From Thiosulfatimonas sediminis (GTDB lineage: Bacteria > Pseudomonadota > Gammaproteobacteria > Thiomicrospirales > Thiomicrospiraceae): a DNA stretch of 64,000 bases. Made by a program: the position numbers and the translations under genes. Where the stretch lies: the NCBI RefSeq assembly GCF_011398355.1, contig NZ_AP021889.1, positions 2,542,001 to 2,606,000 of the forward strand, in the 5' to 3' direction. Below, piece by piece: positions 1 through 8,811 of the stretch; position 1 is the first letter of the stretch, and every line of letters begins with the position of its first letter. The notes under the pieces are model-generated. The model did not search any database and was not told the origin of the DNA. It worked only from the letters and a program-made list of their open reading frames with translations.

Positions 1-425
1 ACCCGTCATCATCCCCGGCAAAGAGATAATTCCAGCAGCAACCAGCATATTAATCACCGGAATCATCGCCGCGTGCAAGCTCTGTTGTTTAATAAACCTC
101 ATCGACTCTTTGGCGCTGTATCCCAAGGCGATAGGACACTGCGGTATCGAGCAAACCGGTATTGCTGGCGCTTGGCAATTTCGTAACCGGCGGCGAGCAG
201 CATAATCAAGCCGACCAGAGCCACCCACAGCGGGTTATCGGCGTTAAATACCCAACTCAGCCAAACCCCCATCAAAGACAACTGTGCCACGGTACGAATG
301 TTTGCCCAATAATACTGTCCGACATGGCTAAAACCGTGCAACCACAAGACTATCCCCATCAGCATGACCAAGAGCGACAAAATGGCCAAATCCCAATAGC
401 TGATTAAAATCATTTCCGTCTGCAT
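1..425 (-). pseudogene. fetB: FetB-type iron ABC exporter permease, disrupted by an internal out-of-frame deletion
   Basis: The reading frame from 425 down to the stop at 99 gives 108 residues that match the N-terminal membrane part of FetB (UPF0014): several hydrophobic segments, then the AKRQQYRF stretch that parallels AQKRSKY in E. coli FetB. The FetB C-terminal half (ALGYSAKESMRF, then ISLPGMMTG) is present at 1-137 but in another frame. About 65-70 middle codons that should lie between are absent. The gene follows fetA by 3 bases with a good GGAGG ribosome site. FetAB is an iron/peroxide-stress exporter; this copy cannot make a normal permease unless the sequence contains an assembly error. 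The 3' end lies outside the window. Confidence 0.75.
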
Positions 426-428
426 CGC

Positions 429-1037
429 TTAAGCCTCCAGCGTATAAAGTGCCTCGATCGAGCAACAATAAGTTGGGCAGGCAAGACGTTCACGTTGAGC
501 AATATCGTGACTGATCCAGATGGCCGCGGCTTGCTGTTGCTGCAAATAGGCCTGAACCAACTGCTCTACTTGCAAGGTACTGACGGGATCCAAATTCGCA
601 CTGGTCTCATCCAACAACAGTATCTTGGGCTTAAATTGCAGACCGCGCAATAAGGCTAAACGTTGCTTTTCACCGCTCGATAATTGATCAATCTGCGCGT
701 GCAAAATACTCTGCGGCAAGCCTATTTGAGCCAAGTCTTGCGCGCTCGGTGTCTGCTCGAAATGCTCGACAACGGTATCTAGCCACCAAGCGGTTTCAGC
801 TGGGAAATACATCACTTGCCGACGCCATTGCGGCGCTCCCATTTTGGCGCAATCCTGCTGCTGTAAAATCGCTGTCCCATGGTGGTCGATTAAATCCGCG
901 ATCGCTTTAAGCAAACGCGACTTACCGCTGCCGGACGGACCAAACAGCAACCAGAGCTGACCCGCATCAATTTGCCAAGACACGGGTTTGCGCATACCCG
1001 GTGTATGTAAATCAGAAATCGTGAAAAAACTGTCCAT
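429..1037 (-). CDS. fetA: ABC transporter ATP-binding protein, FetA-like
   Basis: This is a 202-residue stand-alone ABC ATPase with Walker A GPSGSGKS (residues 33-40), the signature LSSGEKQRLALLRG near 118-131, Walker B ILLLDETSAN just after, and a switch-type ISHD histidine. It sits immediately upstream of the FetB-like permease, and the short length fits FetA. FetA energises FetB for iron export in E. coli. Because the adjacent permease is broken, this ATPase may now have no partner. Assignment to FetA over other small ABC ATPases rests mainly on the neighbour. Confidence 0.78.
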   Translation of the reverse strand: MDSFFTISDLHTPGMRKPVSWQIDAGQLWLLFGPSGSGKSRLLKAIADLIDHHGTAILQQQDCAKMGAPQWRRQVMYFPAETAWWLDTVVEHFEQTPSAQDLAQIGLPQSILHAQIDQLSSGEKQRLALLRGLQFKPKILLLDETSANLDPVSTLQVEQLVQAYLQQQQAAAIWISHDIAQRERLACPTYCCSIEALYTLEA

Positions 1038-1106
1038 CGTTAGGCGTCAAACCTCCATATCGCTGACTGATCGGTTGAAATCAATGGCGATTTATTTTGC
1101 GTCTGC

Positions 1107-3350
1107 TTAGGTTCTTCTCTCTAAACGGGCGTAAGCCATCACCAACCATTTGGAGCCAAACTCACTAAAGTTCACTTGAATCCGCGCGTGTTCGCCACTG
1201 CCTTCATAGTTCAGCACAATGCCATCACCAAACTTAGCATGACTAACGCGATCGCCAACCGTATAACCGGTTTCATTCACCCGACTGGCACTGTTCATTT
1301 GTTGACTCGGTTGCACCTTGCCGCTTAAACGTACTTCATGCAAACATTCTGGCGGAATCTCTTTAATAAAACGCGACATCATCGGGAAAAATTCCGTGCC
1401 ATGCAAACGACGACGTTGTGCATGAGTAATAATCAACTGCTTTTCGGCTCGGGTAATACCAACATAAGCCAAACGGCGTTCTTCTTCTAAGCGCGATGCA
1501 TCTTCCTGCGATTGTTGCGATGGGAACAAGCCTTCTTCAACCCCAACCATAAAGACCAATGGAAACTCCAAACCTTTCGCCGAGTGCAATGTCATCAGCT
1601 GCACGCAAGATTCCCACGCATCCGCTTGCTGCTCACCCGCTTCTAAAGCCGACTGTGCCAAAAAAGCCTCCAAGGTATTTTCTTCCGGTTGCGCTAAATT
1701 GATGGTGCCGTCATACTGTGCCGCATCATCATCCGCCATCATCACCGCTTGCTCGGAATTGATAGCGCTAGCCTGTTGCTGCTTGGCGCGATTGTCAAAT
1801 TGCGCAGCGGCGCTGATTAATTCATCCAAGTTCTCTAAACGACCTTGTCCTTGTTCAGAGTTATCTTTTTCAAAATGCGTTTGTAAACCGGATAGAGCAA
1901 TGGTTTTAATGAACTGCTGCTCTAAGTCTTGTTCAAATAACACCACGCCAAGCTGCTCGATGAGTTCAACAAACCCTTGCACAGAGGTCTTCGCTCGCGC
2001 TTTCAAAGAGTGTTCAAGCAACGCCTGCGTCGCTTGCCATAATGAAATTTGCTGATCCCGCGCCACTTGACGAATCGCATCGGCGGTTTTTTGACCAATA
2101 CCACGCGGCGGATGGTTATAAACACGCTCAAAGGCCGCATCATCATCACGATTGACCACCAAACGCAGATAAGCCAAGACATCTTTAATTTCCGCACGGT
2201 CATAGAAACGTAATCCGCCGTACACGCGATAGGGAATTTGCGCTTGCATCAGCGCCTGTTCCATCATCCGCGACTGCGCATTCGAACGGTAAAGTATCGC
2301 AATGTCATCGCGCTTGCCGCCAAACTCAAGCCATTTTTCAATCTGCGCAGTAACATAACGGGCCTCGTCAAATTCATTAAAGGCTTCGTACAATAAAATT
2401 GGATCACCTTCGGCACCAGCACTCCATAATTGTTTGCCCATCCGTGAGTCATTATTGGCGATTAAGGCATTGGCGGCTTTGAGAATGGTGCCGGTAGAGC
2501 GGTAATTCTGCTCCAAACGAACCAACTTAGTATTGGCAAAATCCCGATCAAACTGGCGGATATTCTCCACCTTCGCGCCACGCCAGCCGTAAATCGACTG
2601 GTCGTCATCACCCACCACAAACAATTTGCCGGTAGCGCCCGCCAAAACACGCAACCATGCGTACTGTAATGTATTGGTGTCTTGAAATTCATCGACCAGA
2701 ATATGTCGATAACGTGCTTGATAGTGCGCCAAAATATGCGGTTTTTTTAGCCACAACTCATGCGCGCGCAGTAATAATTCCGCAAAATCGACCAGACCAC
2801 CACGCTGACAAATCTCTTCATAGGCTTGATAAATTTGCACCAGTTTGGCGACATAAGGGTTATGTCCAACGTCGATATGATGCGGACGACGTCCTTCTTC
2901 TTTTTCGCCGTTAATAAACGACTGGACCTGTTTTACTGGCCATTGCGTTTCATCCAGTTCCAACGATTTCATTAAACGCTTTAGGACACGCTTTTGATCA
3001 TCCGCGTCAAGAATTTGGAAACTATTAGGTAGCCCAACATCTTGATGATGTTGACGTAAAATGCGGTAAGCGATGCCGTGGAAAGTCCCCATAGTCAACC
3101 CATTGGCCTGTTGCCCAATCAGGTTTTCGATGCGTCCACGCATTTCACTGGCCGCTTTATTGGTAAAGGTCACCGCCAACACATTATAAGGTGAATACCC
3201 CAGCACTTGTGTTAGCCAAGCGATGCGATGCACCAATACGCGGGTTTTACCACTGCCGGCGCCGGCGAGTATCAAACCGTGATTTTCATCCAGCGTCACC
3301 GCTTGGCGTTGCGCCTCGTTCAAACCCTCTATAATATGTGAAATATCCAT
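1107..3350 (-). CDS. uvrD: DNA helicase II (UvrD)
   Basis: This is an SF1A 3'-5' helicase of about 747 residues used in nucleotide excision and mismatch repair. Motifs appear in order: Q-motif NEAQRQAVT (11-19), Walker A GAGSGKT (30-36), DEFQDTN, VVGDDDQSIYGWRGA, LEQNYRST, TLHSAKGLEFPLVF and YVGITRAEKQL. The last 50 residues (VGDRVSHAKFGDGIV) form the Tudor-like C-terminal domain typical of UvrD/PcrA. I chose the ATG at 3350 because an AAGGG site lies 5 bases upstream and the alignment to UvrD begins there; an in-frame upstream extension to 3428 looks non-coding. It is followed by fetA on the same strand. Confidence 0.95.
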   Translation of the reverse strand: MDISHIIEGLNEAQRQAVTLDENHGLILAGAGSGKTRVLVHRIAWLTQVLGYSPYNVLAVTFTNKAASEMRGRIENLIGQQANGLTMGTFHGIAYRILRQHHQDVGLPNSFQILDADDQKRVLKRLMKSLELDETQWPVKQVQSFINGEKEEGRRPHHIDVGHNPYVAKLVQIYQAYEEICQRGGLVDFAELLLRAHELWLKKPHILAHYQARYRHILVDEFQDTNTLQYAWLRVLAGATGKLFVVGDDDQSIYGWRGAKVENIRQFDRDFANTKLVRLEQNYRSTGTILKAANALIANNDSRMGKQLWSAGAEGDPILLYEAFNEFDEARYVTAQIEKWLEFGGKRDDIAILYRSNAQSRMMEQALMQAQIPYRVYGGLRFYDRAEIKDVLAYLRLVVNRDDDAAFERVYNHPPRGIGQKTADAIRQVARDQQISLWQATQALLEHSLKARAKTSVQGFVELIEQLGVVLFEQDLEQQFIKTIALSGLQTHFEKDNSEQGQGRLENLDELISAAAQFDNRAKQQQASAINSEQAVMMADDDAAQYDGTINLAQPEENTLEAFLAQSALEAGEQQADAWESCVQLMTLHSAKGLEFPLVFMVGVEEGLFPSQQSQEDASRLEEERRLAYVGITRAEKQLIITHAQRRRLHGTEFFPMMSRFIKEIPPECLHEVRLSGKVQPSQQMNSASRVNETGYTVGDRVSHAKFGDGIVLNYEGSGEHARIQVNFSEFGSKWLVMAYARLERRT

Positions 3351-3868
3351 CCGCGCCCTTATCCATCCTTCGCTTTTAAGCAACCCAAAACAAATCCTCA
3401 CTAAAACCAATCGAGACTTATTCTGCACCGCCTTAAATCTGTTACTAAAATCAACTTAACTCAAAATAATAGCCCATATCCTACGCGAATTTGATTTTTT
3501 TTGCCCTTGTTAGTCTGGTGTCTTAACGCAAGGTTTTAGGATGCAACTCAGGCCAGAGCAAAACGCCGCCACGCCTACCTCCGTCAAATAAAAACCCTTT
3601 TCGTGGGCTGAACAGATACTTTTCGCCGTTGCAGATTTTCACACCTTGTTTAAAATTATTTATCTTGCAATTTAAAATTAATTAATGTAATAATTAACGG
3701 ATTCGAAATTTCAATGATTTAAAGACGGTTTATTAACACTCGTTTTTAAATCCAAAATAGTCAATTCAGACAAAAGCTCCGCACTACTTCCCCCCAATCC
3801 AACAAAAACATAAATTTGTGGGTCAGGTGTATTTGCATAAGGGGCTACACAAAACAGAAGGAGAAACC
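3351..3868. other. Intergenic region between uvrD and trxA
   Basis: This is about 520 bases of AT-rich DNA between divergent genes. I see no convincing ORF or RNA gene. It holds the putative trxA promoter (3665-3693) and must also contain the uvrD promoter, which I could not place. Confidence 0.6.
3665..3693 (+). promoter_or_regulatory. Putative sigma-70 promoter for trxA
   Basis: TTGCAA at 3665-3670 and TAATAA at 3688-3693 are separated by 17 bases. The site lies about 175 bases upstream of the trxA start in an AT-rich tract, so chance matches are possible. Confidence 0.35.
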
Positions 3869-4183
3869 ATGATTTCTACAAGCGACGCGAACTTTGAAGC
3901 GGAAGTGCTACAATCTGACGTACCAGTATTAGTTGATTTTTGGGCCGAATGGTGTGGCCCTTGTAAGATGATTGCGCCGATTCTAGACGAAATCGCTGGC
4001 GAATTTGAAGGCCGTGTTAAGGTTGCTAAATTAAACATCGATGAAAATTCAACAACACCACCTAAATATGGTGTTCGCGGCATCCCTACACTTATGCTGT
4101 TCAAAAACGGTGAAGTGGATGCAACCCAAGTTGGCGCACTTTCTAAGTCGCAGCTGGTCAATTTCCTTAACGATAACCTTTAA
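3869..4183 (+). CDS. trxA: Thioredoxin 1
   Basis: This is a 104-residue cytoplasmic thioredoxin that reduces protein disulfides with electrons from thioredoxin reductase. The active site WCGPC is at residues 28-32, preceded by the conserved DFWAEW, and the cis-proline loop GIPTLMLF follows. Length is normal for the family. The ATG at 3869 has an AGGAGA ribosome site just upstream; a longer frame from 3818 is discarded because it adds 17 unrelated residues. It lies directly before rho, the same trxA-rho order seen in E. coli. Confidence 0.96.
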   Translation: MISTSDANFEAEVLQSDVPVLVDFWAEWCGPCKMIAPILDEIAGEFEGRVKVAKLNIDENSTTPPKYGVRGIPTLMLFKNGEVDATQVGALSKSQLVNFLNDNL

Positions 4184-4317
4184 TTTCTGACAGCTTCCAA
4201 GCCGGCCTGTTTTGGCGGTTTGGGAGTAAACCCCTCCACGAACTCTTCTATTTTATTCACTATCAGCTACGGCTGCTCCTCACAGCTAATGCCTTTAACT
4301 CAATCGAACATAGACCT

Positions 4318-5574
4318 ATGCATTTATTAGATTTAAAAAAACGTTCCGCCGCAGAATTAATTGAGTTAGCCAACTCAATGGAGCTGGAAAACCTTGCTCG
4401 CTTACGTAAGCAAGACATGATTTTTGCGATTTTAAAAGCGCATTCAAAAAATGGTGAAGACATATACGGTGAAGGGGTTCTGGAAATCCTGCCGGATGGT
4501 TTCGGCTTCCTGCGCACCGAAGACAGTTCTTACCTTGCCGGCCCAGATGACCTTTATGTCTCGCCAAGCCAAATTCGTCGTTTCGGCCTGCGTAAAGGCG
4601 ACACCATTCAGGGTAAAATCCGCCCTCCAAAAGAGAGCGAACGTTATTTCGCGCTATTGAAAGTTGAAAAAATCAACTTTGAAGACCCAGAAGTGGCACG
4701 TAAAAAAATCGCTTTCGAAAACCTAACCCCGCTGCACGCCAATAAGCGTCTGCGCATGGAATTAGGCAATGGCTCTACCGAAGACATTACTTCGCGAATT
4801 ATCGACATCGCGGCACCTTTTGGTAAAGGGCAACGTGGCTTAATTGTCGCCCCGCCAAAATCAGGTAAAACCGTGATTTTGCAACAGATGGCTCAATCAA
4901 TCGCCGAGAACTATCCAGATTGCTATTTAATTGTGCTACTGATTGACGAGCGTCCGGAAGAAGTTACCGAGATGCAACGCACCGTCAAAGGCGAAGTCAT
5001 TTCGTCAACCTTTGATGAGCCAGCGGCGCGTCACGTGCAAGTTGCCGAGATGGTCATCGAAAAAGCCAAGCGTTTGGTAGAACACAAAACGGATGTCATT
5101 ATCCTACTGGACTCAATTACCCGTTTGGCGCGTGCTTACAATACGGTAACGCCGGCTTCAGGTAAAATTCTGTCCGGTGGTGTGGATGCCAATGCCCTTC
5201 ACCGACCAAAACGCTTCTTTGGTGCCGCGCGTAATATCGAGGAAGGCGGTTCACTTACCATTATCGCTACCGCCTTGATTGAAACCGGTTCGAAAATGGA
5301 CGAGGTTATCTTTGAAGAATTTAAAGGAACCGGCAACATGGAACTGCATCTGTCACGCAGCATTGCAGAAAAACGCACCTTCCCAGCGATTAACATTACC
5401 AAGTCTGGTACACGTAAGGAAGAATTGCTGACGGAACAAGAAGAGTATCAAAACATTTGGGTTTTACGTCGCTTTATGAGTGGTATGAACGAAGTCGAGG
5501 CGATTGAAACCTTAATCGATCAGATGAAGGTTACCAAAACCAACAGCGAGTTATTCGGCGCAATGAAACGCTAA
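4318..5574 (+). CDS. rho: Transcription termination factor Rho
   Basis: This is a 418-residue hexameric RNA-dependent ATPase that terminates transcription. The N-terminal helical part ([18 protein letters not shown]) is followed by the cold-shock-like RNA-binding domain (GFGFLRT), then the ATPase core with Walker A PPKSGKT near residue 180, the [10 protein letters not shown] segment, Walker [15 protein letters not shown], and the Q/R-loop [15 protein letters not shown]. Length matches E. coli Rho (419). The start matches the family N-terminus. No inserted domain is seen. Confidence 0.97.
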   Translation: MHLLDLKKRSAAELIELANSMELENLARLRKQDMIFAILKAHSKNGEDIYGEGVLEILPDGFGFLRTEDSSYLAGPDDLYVSPSQIRRFGLRKGDTIQGKIRPPKESERYFALLKVEKINFEDPEVARKKIAFENLTPLHANKRLRMELGNGSTEDITSRIIDIAAPFGKGQRGLIVAPPKSGKTVILQQMAQSIAENYPDCYLIVLLIDERPEEVTEMQRTVKGEVISSTFDEPAARHVQVAEMVIEKAKRLVEHKTDVIILLDSITRLARAYNTVTPASGKILSGGVDANALHRPKRFFGAARNIEEGGSLTIIATALIETGSKMDEVIFEEFKGTGNMELHLSRSIAEKRTFPAINITKSGTRKEELLTEQEEYQNIWVLRRFMSGMNEVEAIETLIDQMKVTKTNSELFGAMKR

Positions 5575-5611
5575 CCCATTGATTACTTGCCAATAAATCC
5601 ACAAAAGAAAC

Positions 5612-5639
5612 TTGCAATTATGGATTGAATCCCTATAAT
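5612..5639 (+). promoter_or_regulatory. Putative sigma-70 promoter for rpmE
   Basis: TTGCAA at 5612-5617 and a perfect TATAAT at 5634-5639 are spaced by 16 bases, 47 bases before the rpmE start. This is one of the best promoter matches in the window and fits a highly expressed ribosomal protein gene. Confidence 0.65.
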
Positions 5640-5685
5640 GCACGTTTCTTTCGAAAGTTAACAATATTATTAATGGACCGTCATT

Positions 5686-5937
5686 ATGAAAGCAGACATT
5701 CATCCGGAATATAAAGACGTAGTTTTTCAAGACATCTCAACGGGTGAGGTTTTCCTAACTCGTTCAACACTTGAAAAAACTTCTGGCGAAACCATTACTC
5801 TAGACGGTAACGATTATCCGCTAGTACGTATTGAAGTTTCTAGCGCTTCTCACCCATTCTACACTGGTCAACAAACTATCGTTGATACGGAAGGTCGTGT
5901 TGAGAAGTTCAAACAAAAGTACGGTCGTCGTCGTTAA
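5686..5937 (+). CDS. rpmE2: 50S ribosomal protein L31, type B
   Basis: This is an 83-residue L31 beginning [16 protein letters not shown] and ending in a basic KYGRRR tail. The length and the insertion in the middle are those of type B (YkgM-like) L31. The CxxC zinc-binding cysteines of type A L31 are absent, so this form should not need zinc. It is a single-gene unit with a strong promoter upstream and an intrinsic terminator downstream. In organisms with both types, type B is made under zinc shortage; here no Zur box was recognised, so it may simply be the main L31. Confidence 0.93.
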   Translation: MKADIHPEYKDVVFQDISTGEVFLTRSTLEKTSGETITLDGNDYPLVRIEVSSASHPFYTGQQTIVDTEGRVEKFKQKYGRRR

Positions 5938-5962
5938 TCAACGACTCGCTGCTTCTTTTGCT

Positions 5963-5991
5963 AAAAACGCGGTTTATGCCGCGTTTTTTTA
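5963..5991 (+). terminator. Intrinsic terminator of rpmE
   Basis: A stem AAACGCGG / CCGCGTTT around a short loop runs directly into a T tract at about 5984-5990. Confidence 0.85.
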
Positions 5992-6081
5992 TGGCCAAAA
6001 TTCAGCAAAACTTATTTCAGTAGGTGGCAAATTAAACAAAACCTGCTTAAATATAAAAATATTTCTGAATTAAGGTCATCC

Positions 6082-6885
6082 ATGAAAACCATTTTTGTCC
6101 TACTCACTGCGATGTTCTTTTCCCACAGCGCGTCGGCGGCTGAGCAAAATTGCAGTAATTTCAAACCGGATTTATGGGTCGATGCGCAGTACGCCATTAA
6201 CGGTTCGACCATTATCATCCAAAATCAGCGCGTACATCTTATCGGTCTATATGCACCGCAAATCGAGCGTACCTATAAGTTACACACCCCTGGCGAACCT
6301 CTCGCGAAACAAGCACAAAATCATTTAAACACCTTACTGGCCAACAATGACTTAAAAATCGGGATTGTGTATGACCAAACACGAGCCAATAAAAACCGTG
6401 TCCAGCAAGCGCATATTTTCTTTAAAGACGGCAGCAATCTTAACCAATTGATGATTCGCGCAGGCTATGCCATCAACCGAACCGAAAACGACAATCTGCG
6501 TTATGCCGACTGTTACTATGCGGCTGAACAAGAAGCGCGCAATCAAGGTTATCAACTTTGGGATCAGCTGCAAAAAAATCCACAAAGTCACTTTCCTCTG
6601 GTCAAAAGCTCTGAAATTGTGACCGAAGACCAAGGCTTTCGAATCGTGCAAGGCGAAATCAAAGAAGTGCTAAAAAATGGCAATTTCTATATGCTCAACT
6701 TCGACACTACCGGCATCCGCATCCCCAAGCGTGTTTGGGATAAATTTGACTATCAAAAACTCAAAGCCCTTCAAGGCCAAACAGTCGAAGTTCGCGGTTA
6801 CAACTACCTTTACAAAGGGCATATGTATATGCTGGTTGACCATCCTTACGCCTTTAATGTTTTTAACCCCCTCAACAAAGATTAA
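6082..6885 (+). CDS. Secreted SNase-like (thermonuclease-fold) protein with altered active site
   Basis: This is a 267-residue protein with a clear Sec signal peptide (MKTIFVLLTAMFFSHSASAA, cleavage after ASA). Residues about 35-155 align with the staphylococcal-nuclease fold: VHLIGLYAPQIE corresponds to the Arg35-to-Glu43 strand, and NKNRVQQAHIFF ... LNQLMIRAGYA matches the Arg87 region. The catalytic Arg35, Asp40 and Glu43 positions read His, Tyr and Gln, while the Arg87 equivalent is kept. The C-terminal 100 residues look like a second OB-fold (VQGEIKEVLKNGNFYMLNF). It may be a periplasmic binding or structural protein rather than a nuclease. It sits between rpmE and hemE. Confidence 0.7.
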   Translation: MKTIFVLLTAMFFSHSASAAEQNCSNFKPDLWVDAQYAINGSTIIIQNQRVHLIGLYAPQIERTYKLHTPGEPLAKQAQNHLNTLLANNDLKIGIVYDQTRANKNRVQQAHIFFKDGSNLNQLMIRAGYAINRTENDNLRYADCYYAAEQEARNQGYQLWDQLQKNPQSHFPLVKSSEIVTEDQGFRIVQGEIKEVLKNGNFYMLNFDTTGIRIPKRVWDKFDYQKLKALQGQTVEVRGYNYLYKGHMYMLVDHPYAFNVFNPLNKD

Positions 6886-6939
6886 TTCCGCAATAAAAAA
6901 TCTTAATCACTTATTCAGGCTTAGCGCGCGCCTAAAGTT

Positions 6940-6967
6940 TTGTAAAGAATGTCCTTTCGGCTAAAAT
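6940..6967 (+). promoter_or_regulatory. Putative sigma-70 promoter for hemE
   Basis: TTGTAA at 6940-6945 and TAAAAT at 6962-6967, 16-base spacer, 41 bases before the hemE ATG. Confidence 0.5.
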
Positions 6968-7008
6968 AGTCCGATTTGCAAAATTCCATAGACTAAAAGG
7001 GCCGAGCC

Positions 7009-8073
7009 ATGGCAGAACTACAGAACGATCGCTTTTTACGTGCTTTATTAAGAGAACCGGTTGACCGCACGCCGGTTTGGATGATGCGTCAAGCAGGTCG
7101 TTATCTACCAGAATACCGCGCTACTCGTGGGCAAGCTGGCTCTTTCATGGATTTATGCCGTAATGCCGAACTGGCTTGTGAAGTCACCCTACAGCCGCTG
7201 GAACGCTACCCGCTGGACGCAGCGATTCTATTTTCCGACATCCTAACCATTCCAGATGCAATGGGATTGGGCTTGCGTTTTGAAACCGGCGAAGGGCCTG
7301 TTTTCGATAAACCGATTCGCAGCATGGCAGATGCCAAAAAACTGTATGTACCGGATATGGGTTCAGACCTACAATACGTGATGAACGCAGTTAGCACCAT
7401 TCGCAAAAACCTCAACGGACGCGTACCACTCATCGGCTTCTCCGGTAGCCCTTGGACACTCGCGACTTACATGGTTGAAGGCGGTTCATCAAAAACCTTC
7501 TCGAAAGTCAAAGCGATGATGTACGACCAACCAGCCACACTGCACCATATTTTGGACGTGCTGGCCGACTCGGTTATCCAATACCTCAATGCACAAATCG
7601 AAGCCGGCGCACAAGCGGTACAAATTTTCGATACTTGGGGCGGCGTATTGACTCCGCGCGACTACAAAGAATTTTCGCTACAGTACATGCACAAAATTGT
7701 TGACGGTCTAAAACGTGAAAACGATGGCCGTAAAGTGCCGGTGATTCTATTCACTAAAGGCGGCGGTCAATGGCTGGAAGAGATGGCGGCAACCGGCTGT
7801 GATGCGCTTGGTTTAGACTGGACAACCGATATCGACGTAGCACGCGCTCGCGTTGGTGATAAAGTCGCGCTACAAGGTAACATGGATCCATCTATGCTAT
7901 ACGCGTCACCAGAACGTATCCGTCAAGAAGTCGGTTATATTCTAGAAAAATTCGGTAAGGGCTCTGGTCATGTGTTTAACCTTGGTCACGGCATTCATCC
8001 GGAAGTGGATCCGGAACACGCAGGTGCTTTCATCAAAGCGGTGACAGAGTTATCTGGTCAGTATCACGCTTAA
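7009..8073 (+). CDS. hemE: Uroporphyrinogen decarboxylase
   Basis: This is a 354-residue cytoplasmic enzyme that decarboxylates uroporphyrinogen III to coproporphyrinogen III in haem synthesis. Substrate-binding arginines are in [13 protein letters not shown] (R27, R31, R37), the essential aspartate is D77 in [15 protein letters not shown], and the conserved STYMVEGG-like loop ([11 protein letters not shown]) and [14 protein letters not shown] near the C-terminus are intact. Length is standard. The start has a purine-rich ribosome site (AAAGGG). It is monocistronic, with its own promoter and a terminator downstream. Confidence 0.97.
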   Translation: MAELQNDRFLRALLREPVDRTPVWMMRQAGRYLPEYRATRGQAGSFMDLCRNAELACEVTLQPLERYPLDAAILFSDILTIPDAMGLGLRFETGEGPVFDKPIRSMADAKKLYVPDMGSDLQYVMNAVSTIRKNLNGRVPLIGFSGSPWTLATYMVEGGSSKTFSKVKAMMYDQPATLHHILDVLADSVIQYLNAQIEAGAQAVQIFDTWGGVLTPRDYKEFSLQYMHKIVDGLKRENDGRKVPVILFTKGGGQWLEEMAATGCDALGLDWTTDIDVARARVGDKVALQGNMDPSMLYASPERIRQEVGYILEKFGKGSGHVFNLGHGIHPEVDPEHAGAFIKAVTELSGQYHA

Positions 8074-8094
8074 GATTTTCCAAATCTTAGAGAT

Positions 8095-8135
8095 AAAAAA
8101 CGCCCGAAGGATCATTCCAACGGGCGTTTTTTATT
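8095..8135. terminator. Bidirectional intrinsic terminator between hemE and the SHOCT gene
   Basis: The stem CGCCCG / CGGGCG (8101-8106 and 8121-8126) is flanked by an A tract on the left and a T tract on the right, so it can end transcription of hemE (plus) and of the convergent minus-strand gene. Confidence 0.85.
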
Positions 8136-8156
8136 AGTCACAAAACTTAGTCGCAG

Positions 8157-8471
8157 TTATTTTAGTAGCTGTGCTTTTTTATTATTAAACTCTTGTTCGG
8201 TGATAGCGCCTTCCAGCTTTAACTTGTGTAACTTTTCGAGTTCATCAACGGAACTATGACTATTTACAACCACTTTCTCCACGCGTTTATCGCCAACCAA
8301 TGCCCAAATAAGGGCAACGACCCATCCAATTCCCCACAATAATCCAAGCACAATATTAATGACAATGATCGCTACCTTATTGTCACAATCTCTATTTACC
8401 GCAATAATTGTTGGTAGGAAAAAGATAAATATGAAAAACAGAATTGCCAAAAAACCAATAAATGCTTCCAT
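8157..8471 (-). CDS. Small membrane protein: superinfection-immunity-like region plus SHOCT domain
   Basis: This 104-residue protein has two hydrophobic segments (about residues 3-23 and 33-59) linked by a short polar stretch, matching the small Imm/superinfection-immunity membrane family, followed by a charged linker. Its C-terminal SHOCT motif is LEKLHKLKLEGAITEQEFNNKKAQLL. SHOCT modules usually occur at the ends of small membrane or lipoprotein-like proteins and may mediate oligomerisation. In phage T4 the Imm protein blocks DNA injection by related phages; a chromosomal copy could be a phage-exclusion or envelope protein, but its actual role is unknown. It lies alone between hemE and yggX. 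Confidence 0.65.
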   Translation of the reverse strand: MEAFIGFLAILFFIFIFFLPTIIAVNRDCDNKVAIIVINIVLGLLWGIGWVVALIWALVGDKRVEKVVVNSHSSVDELEKLHKLKLEGAITEQEFNNKKAQLLK

Positions 8472-8522
8472 CTCTAAACCTTTTATAAAATTTGTATCAA
8501 TGCCTGAGTTTCAAATACCAAA

Positions 8523-8792
8523 TCACAAGGCTTTAAATTCATCCGGCATATCAATGTCTTCATCATTGAATAGGAACTTCTGCATCTCTTCTTGTAGGAA
8601 GCTACGCGCTTTTGGATCAAGGCTGGACAAGCGATATTCGTTAATTAGAATGGTTTGCTGAGCAAGCCACTGTTTCCACGCCTCTTTAGAAACGCTGTTG
8701 TAGATTTTTTCACCAAGCTCGCCCGGAAACGGCATAAAGTCCAAACCGTCAAGTTCTTCACCTAATTTTGCACACTGTACTTTTCGAGACAT
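8523..8792 (-). CDS. yggX: Fe(2+)-trafficking protein YggX
   Basis: This 89-residue cytoplasmic protein begins [19 protein letters not shown] and carries the conserved [19 protein letters not shown] core. It contains the single family cysteine (C7). YggX helps protect iron-sulfur clusters from oxidation. The start at 8792 has a TAGGAGAACGACG ribosome region. It lies just downstream of mutY on the same strand, as in E. coli, which fits because MutY is an iron-sulfur enzyme. Confidence 0.95.
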   Translation of the reverse strand: MSRKVQCAKLGEELDGLDFMPFPGELGEKIYNSVSKEAWKQWLAQQTILINEYRLSSLDPKARSFLQEEMQKFLFNDEDIDMPDEFKAL

Positions 8793-8811
8793 CGTCGTTC
8801 TCCTATCCAAT

